From Thuidium tamariscinum (lineage: Eukaryota > Streptophyta > Bryopsida > Hypnales > Thuidiaceae): a DNA stretch of 64,000 nt. The DNA is taken from contig OX344754.2 of NCBI GenBank assembly GCA_947034885.2, positions 9,865,001 through 9,929,000 on the forward strand, written 5' to 3'. The notes under the pieces are model-generated. The model did not search any database and had not been told where the DNA came from. It saw nothing but the letters and a program-made list of their open reading frames with translations. A program made the position numbers and the translations under genes. Of the stretch, positions 58,336 through 64,000 are shown piece after piece (the stretch's first letter is position 1; the number at the start of each line of letters is the position of its first letter).

Positions 58336-59777
58336 GCTCTGACCTCAGCTTTCAGCCATTTATTCGTGGTTTTCTCGAAAGACTCTCTGGTTTTATGGGT
58401 GTTTTTTTTGTTGCAAAACTGCCTTTGTCAACATCACACTGTGTACACATCTCCCAAATCCATATGTATGCATGCATACATAGTGTCTTGGATGATGTCT
58501 TTGTGAGCCATCTTTTGCGTGGATAGCCATGATTCTTGAACCTCTGCTGAAGAAAACTTAGACTCTTCTTAACTTTGGCATACAATATTCAAATGTTGTG
58601 TTCTTTAGTGCATTGAAACCTCCTCTCACTTGCCAACAAGAAAAACTGCATGCAATCTGACCAGTCTAATAATAATAATAACTAGGCACAATAGCAAAAA
58701 GAGGCAACCTTGTGGACACTACAAACTACCCACCTAAAACCTAAGTTAAGAAGGGCCGGAGCGGGACGCATGCTGCTTTCCGTGGTTGGAAACTCAGGCT
58801 GGACAGGTGGGTTTTGCAGTACAGTCCAGCCCGCTGCCATGAACTGAAGCTCTGATTACATAATGATGGCCATGGATGCCGCTGGACGGATGGAGTCTCC
58901 CCCACGCCTCCCTCCAAATTCTAACTTATCACCAGTTCATTCAATTCACCAGCAGTGGGGGTGCTTGGGCAAATTCTATCCGAAAATCATAAGGTTTGGA
59001 CGTACGAGATTGAGGCTTTGGTTGAGAGTGAGTTTGCCGTGCATCTGTTGGGAGCATATGCGATGGGGTAGAAGAAAAGGATCACTTGCGACCCGACTTG
59101 CGATAAGCCCAAACCAATTTGGGAGCATCCAGTTTGACAGGTGTTTGTTTTTTTTTGTTTTTTTTTAGACGAATGAGATGGAATTCCATTGCAAGGGAGA
59201 AATAAATACAAGGCCGTTCACCGAATTCGCCCTGGTGGAGCAAACACAGCAACTGTTTGGCAGGTAGTTTGGAAGCACAGTACTAAGGTTGAGGCACCAA
59301 CAACCAGCCAGGCCCCCAACACCCAACCTGTAGGCTGGGGTGCAGTATTTGCAATCCAGGTCAGAACAAATTTCCAACGAGAGCTTGAATTGTATGTTTT
59401 TGAGGTCCTTTTTGAGGTTGAGACTAAACTTAATAAGATTATGACACATGTGAGTCTCAAATTAGTGAGCTTAGGAAGTAAGAAGTAGTGAATAGGAAAG
59501 TGATTTTAGAATGATTGGAATTGGATGGCTCTAGACTTTGGCTTTGCGTGAAATGCACTTCTTGCCTCCCTTAATTCATAGTAATTTCAATTTCGGGAAT
59601 GAAATCCTGAAATTTCTTCTATCTCCATTGATTTCCTATCTTCCTACATAGGGAAAATTTCCACCACCACAGACTATACAGTATGCACAATCCGCTATGA
59701 AATTTCTTTAATGATCAGTTACTGGTGCCTCAACCTTAAACACTCCATGAACTGTTATGACTTGGAACTGGTACAGT
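58336..59777. other. Intergenic stretch, nothing identified
   Basis: Overlapping open frames on both strands at 58863-59488 (up to 101 codons) reflect a GC-richer patch, but no domain or exon structure could be recognised. A TTTG/T run lies near 59145-59168. Confidence 0.4.
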
Positions 59778-59882
59778 AAACTTCTGGAACCCTCTGGGCT
59801 TCAGTGCAAACTTCTGGAACCTTCTGTGCTTCACTGCAAACTTCTGGGACTTTCTGTGCTTCATTGCAAACTTCTGGAACCC
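59778..59882. repeat. Short tandem array, about 3.5 copies of a 30-bp unit
   Basis: The unit AAACTTCTGGAACC followed by TTCTGTGCTTCACTGC repeats with slight variation, starting near 59778, 59809, 59839 and 59869. It is non-coding. Confidence 0.9.
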
Positions 59883-60183
59883 GGTCTACAGTATGGAAAA
59901 GTCTAGAATTCTACTGCTATAGCAATTTTGGGATGATAGGAATCTTGAAATGAACCAATTTCCTACACTTTAGCATGTAGTGATTGGGGGATTGAAATTG
60001 GTCTTCAAAGTCAAGCAAACAATGCACAATGGAAGTAGTACACCCATGTGAAAAAGAAGAAGAAGAAATTGTGGCATGAGTAAAGGTTTGTAGGGAATGG
60101 ATCAACTATCTCAGGCTTAAAGACCTAGATGAAATATTTTCATCCTTAATGCATCATGAGAAAGTAGGCGTATTAAACAAATG

Positions 60184-60443
60184 CATTAGATGAAATTTGA
60201 GGGCATTACAAGACCATTTCAGGTTTATTCCCAAAATGGCTCCCAATGTCACTAGCCACTTTCATGCTAACATTAATAAAAAATTGGGTCCCGAAATATG
60301 AAAAAAAATTAATTTTTTTCAAAAAACTAAAATTTAATTACATGGCAAGGACACAACCATGTAGGATTCCAGTTCCCAGGGCAGGAACTACGTTCTCACA
60401 GTCCAAAAACGCGTAGTCTCCCAATGCCTTCAAATTTCATCTA
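60184..60443. mobile_element. TIR MITE with ATTAGATGAAAT ends, copy 2
   Basis: Starts CATTAGATGAAATTTGAGGG and ends CAAATTTCATCTA, and shares TTGGGTCCCGAAATATGAAA and CATGTAGGATTCCAGTTC with 18473-18760. It is more AT-rich and worn than copy 1. Confidence 0.7.
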
Positions 60444-62340
60444 CTGACATATTTCGTCCCTTGAAAAATTCTTAGGTCCCATATGGTCACCAGGGCATTT
60501 GTCCCCCATTCCCTCTAAATGACTATAGTGGTAAGTACTTTGTTCATGTAACTGAATATCAAGTTGGCTATAGATAGGTCTACTATTTGAGGCACTTGCA
60601 TAAGATATCCATGCCAAAATGAATGAAATATATCAATGTGATAACAAGCAATTAGTCACATAAAATGTCAAATGAAATACTTTCTTGTCCATTGTGACCA
60701 TCTTGTCTCTTTTGGCCCAGAGACACTTTACAACAATAGATACCCTAAAGATTGTGAAGGACTAATACACAAAACAAGCAATCACAATGATCAACTAAAG
60801 CTATCACATAGCTTGGTCATAAAATGAAAATCAACATAATTATGAATCGACCAATTACAACTAACTATGGGGATGATTTTAGGGGGATAATTTCAAAAGG
60901 TCAACTTGCTATAAATGGATATATAGATTGTTTTGAGTATTTCACCTTACATTTGGACTAAAACTCTTATAAAAATCTAAAGTTTTATAACACAAGATGT
61001 ACAAATTCAAAATATGAGAGTCTATGAAAACTTAGTGTTGTTTTATCAATACTTTTAGAAAAAATACTTTGAAAATTTATAACATTCATTTTGCCACCAT
61101 TCAAATAATGCATGTTGAAGTGTGTTGGAATCTTTAGTCACTTACCAATAAAATCCATTGCAAAGGACATAATCAATGCTAGTGTTGGTTTTGTTCATAA
61201 ATTTTGGATTTGTATCTGTTTATTGTAGATCCCAAATTATAGTGTTAAAGATGGTTGTGCATTTGTAGGTCTCTATTTGAAGATTCATGTAATCCATATC
61301 ATCTAACTTATATAAAGGATTCCTATGAAGTTTAATGATTTCATATTTGGTGCGAGTTCTTTTTGTTGCATGCAATTTTGTTTATTTGCTTATAATTTGC
61401 TTGTGCATACATTTATAAATTTTTTCAATAAGTCCTTGTAGATTTGGCATCCTCAATGCAATGTTGTACTCTAGTGTTGTTTGAAAGATCCTAGCACCTC
61501 AACTATAGACTATGAATCCAATTTGTTTATGTCCTTGTTTTTTGACATAATTTGTGTTGTTTAGTAGTTAGCGTTTATGTTTGCTAACCTTTACTCTAAA
61601 TTAAGTTATTTAGACTTGGTTTCATTTTGTTGTTTCATTCATGTCAACAAGATATTCAATTATAATACAAAAATATTAGGAAATATAATATTACAAAGTT
61701 TGTGTGAAAGGATTATGTTAATGTAGTGAATTTGTTTACAAATGAAACTCCTCCTCCCTTTTAATTGGAACTATTGGAAAATGATATGAAATTAAAGGGT
61801 TTAAAATCATGTGATAGAATATTTGATACCTTCCATTTCCTTTGCATACACTTGGATTTAGAGAAACACCAATAGTGCCCTACCTAAGATTTAGATGGAT
61901 GAAAAAATCAAGACTCCATATTCTTGGTTCAAATTTGTATTCTTCCATGATTGTTCAAAATTAGAATGTCTTATTAATAAAGGGTCAAACATTAGACCCA
62001 ACTTGTCCATTAGTTTTACAAAGAAAGATAAAAAAAATGAAATGAAAAAATAGTTTCATGTTCTTTCAAATGTAAATGATAGAATCTTTGGCACTAAATT
62101 ATGAAAGCAAGTCTGATTTCTTATTGTATTTGTACAATTTAATAAATGTGACAAACAATACGAGGACATTGTTTCATAGGTTTACTAATTTTAAAATTCC
62201 TATATCTGTGACCTCAATTTTTTTGTGATATATATATTCCTTTGCAATTGATTTTGCAAATTTGTCAATCCCCTCAACCCTCCAAAATTAGTGCCAAAGA
62301 CCCTAATTATTTGGACACCATTCTAGTGTTCACATACAAA
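60444..62340. other. AT-rich desert, no gene identified
   Basis: No recognisable open frame, RNA gene or repeat boundary. Confidence 0.5.
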
Positions 62341-62490
62341 CATAACCGGTTGTTGACTTTTTCAATGCTAACCTGACTTTATGCCATGAACTACCCATCA
62401 CACAAGTTACAACTCATAACCTTCTTTCCTTTCAACTTGCTTCCTAAACCCTTGATCATGAAGATCGAAGGTTGTGATTGAAAAGTATCT
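62341..62490 (+). mobile_element. CATAACCGG-ended element, truncated copy
   Basis: Begins CATAACCGGTTGTTGACTTT and runs through the interior known from 46925-47369 (ACAAGTTACAACTCATAA, TCGAAGGTTGTGATTGAAAA), but the far CCGGTTATG end is missing. Confidence 0.6.
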
Positions 62491-62699
62491 CATACTTTGG
62501 CAGCAAGCTCCGTATGTTGGCTTGGTTTTCCAAAACCTCTTCGAACTTGTGTAGCATGTCTGACATTTCAAATTTTGCATTCTTAGAACTATTACCGACG
62601 AATCTCTCCCATTGTTCAAACCCTAGTTTAGTACAAGAAATGATGCCGTGCTCGTAGAATTCTCAGCCAGTAACTTAGACGTCTCTCTGACACTGTAAA

Positions 62700-63870
62700 C
62701 AATTGCAGTTGCCTGAAACGCATATGCCTGAACAACGATAGCAATTAATGTAGCTTACGATTGAAGCTTCAGATTAGGCACAGATTTGAATTTCCACATT
62801 TGGTTGCAATTCTTGATCACTGCAACCATTTGTATTTCAAGTTAGCGTAAGAAGTGGCCATGGCATCAAGATTATGAAAGATGTCATGGAGTTTGAATCA
62901 CGGATCCTGAATTCTAACCCAGAGAAAAAACTTCGGCTCTGTTCAGATTTCTTTTCACTTTCCAATAGCCGACTCTAATCTTGTGTACAGTACATTTGTA
63001 TGCTGCTGATCTTCAAATTTGTGGTTTACTTACCTTCGAGGATCGTTTATACCTCATTGAAGCATGCCAGATCGAGACATTGTACGTAACTATGTGATCA
63101 AATGCAACGACTCCGAAGATGCCTGAACAACGACAGCAATGTAGCGTAACATTTTTCAACCTTCCAAGGAGTATGTTCAGATGTGACGACTCAGATGAGA
63201 ACTTCCAGGTCTGTTGCGACTCTTGATCGCTGCAACCATTTGTTTCACATTAGTCTATGTATTAAGCATAGCCTCGAGATTATGTATGCCGCACTGCTGT
63301 TTGAAATAAGGATTTCGGATGCTTTTAGAAAGAATGTCGGCTTTGTTAGGATCCGACTTCACCTTCCTATTGATGGCTCTATTTTTTGAGTGTTGATGTC
63401 TCCGAAAGGCAGTCGTACTTCTTCGCATGTGCGGATCACTCTCTTTAGCGAACCAATCACATTACCGCATGAGTTATCGAGACGTGGTAATTCTGTGATC
63501 AAATGCAACACCGTTGAGAGCTATGCAGCTGAAGGGATTTTTACCTTCGGAGAGTGAATTGAACAAATTCGACCAACTTTGAACTTCCAAATCTGATTGC
63601 AAATCTTGATCACGAACTGCACAGCATCCACGTGTGAATCACGTTAGCCACTCTAGTAGCGGCCATGGCATCGACATTAGATGAAGGATGCCAAACTCTT
63701 TCAAGAAGAATTTTGACTGTGTTTAGATTTTTCACCTTCCAATTGCTACCTCTTTTTTTAAATTTTCGTTTTGACCTCAGAGAAGCTAGGCAATTTTTAC
63801 TTTCTCGCATTCGCATATGACTTGCTTCAGCGAATCAATCTCATTGCTGCATGTGTTAGGGTTACTTACT
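62700..63870. repeat. Degenerate tandem repeat, about three units of 0.4 kb
   Basis: Recurring landmarks in the same order: CTTGATCACTGCAACCATTTG at about 62811, CTTGATCGCTGCAACCATTTG at about 63223, CTTGATCACGAACTGCAC at about 63605. Each is followed by a GCATCGACATTATG-like word, then TCGGCT.TGTT.AGATTT and CACCTTCCAAT. The minus strand shows recurring protein-like strings (NLDAMA.., KWLQ.SR.A) broken by stops, so duplicated exons of a decayed gene are possible. The array may continue beyond the window. Confidence 0.5.
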
Positions 63871-64000
63871 TTCCAGTATATACTTTCCAGAGAGATATCA
63901 ACGATCCCTGTGTATCCTCCAGCGAGTTTTTGCAAAGCGATGTCTCCGTAAAGAGCTTTCTGAATAAGGAAATTTTCTGTTGAGACGAAGAATTTGTTGA

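Noticed and set aside
58863-59488. Possible gene from overlapping 77-101 codon frames on both strands
   Set aside because: No splice structure, domain or start context could be supported; the frames reflect a locally higher GC content.
1-64000. Retroelements (LTR or LINE) and viral remnants
   Set aside because: No reverse transcriptase, integrase, gag or capsid-like motif, long terminal direct repeat or primer binding site could be recognised in any frame. Worn pieces may be missed without a search.
1-64000. tRNA and rRNA genes
   Set aside because: No cloverleaf with recognisable A and B boxes and no rRNA core sequence was noticed by eye; a tRNAscan-type search was not possible.

Overview
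The window reads as nuclear DNA of a land plant. Genes are intron-rich with canonical GT-AG splicing, and the proteins are plant-type: an AP-5 beta subunit, a GH37 trehalase, an IMP dehydrogenase, a plant-style mitochondrial ATP synthase e chain and an ataxin-7/Sgf73-like SAGA subunit. AT-rich gene-free stretches full of short inverted-repeat transposons separate them. Gene structure and compact UTR introns fit a seedless plant, most likely a moss or other bryophyte. That placement is inference; the species cannot be named from the sequence.

Layout. 1-2.8 kb: AT-rich repeats, including a 0.7 kb TTAA-flanked element carrying a younger fold-back element. About 3.0-12.8 kb (+): a 13-coding-exon gene (CDS 4996-11697, 456 aa) with a C2HC-type zinc finger, an AT-hook-like motif and an SCA7 domain. 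12.8-21.5 kb: repeat desert with nested TIR elements and short tandem arrays. 21.8-28.0 kb (+): AP-5 beta, five exons, 1213 aa. 28.26-28.47 kb (-): a tiny two-exon ATP synthase e-chain gene, tail-to-tail with AP-5 beta and head-to-head with IMPDH. 28.8-32.6 kb (+): IMP dehydrogenase, 507 aa, with a probable 5' UTR intron. 34.7-39.9 kb (-): trehalase, 12 coding exons, 604 aa, convergent with IMPDH. 40.2-62.6 kb: a second repeat desert with at least eight families of non-autonomous inverted-repeat elements. 62.7-63.9 kb: a degenerate repeat of about 0.4 kb.

The five genes are housekeeping genes from unrelated pathways (chromatin/SAGA, endosomal adaptor, mitochondrial ATP synthase, guanine nucleotide synthesis, trehalose breakdown). 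They do not form a functional cluster. All exon joins were made by hand from splice consensus, reading frame and remembered family sequences; no alignment or transcript data were available. No retroelement, tRNA, rRNA or CRISPR array was recognised. The strongest new material is the transposon stratigraphy: families defined here from their own ends, two copies with 8-bp duplications typical of hAT elements, and nested insertions where an empty related copy shows the order of events.
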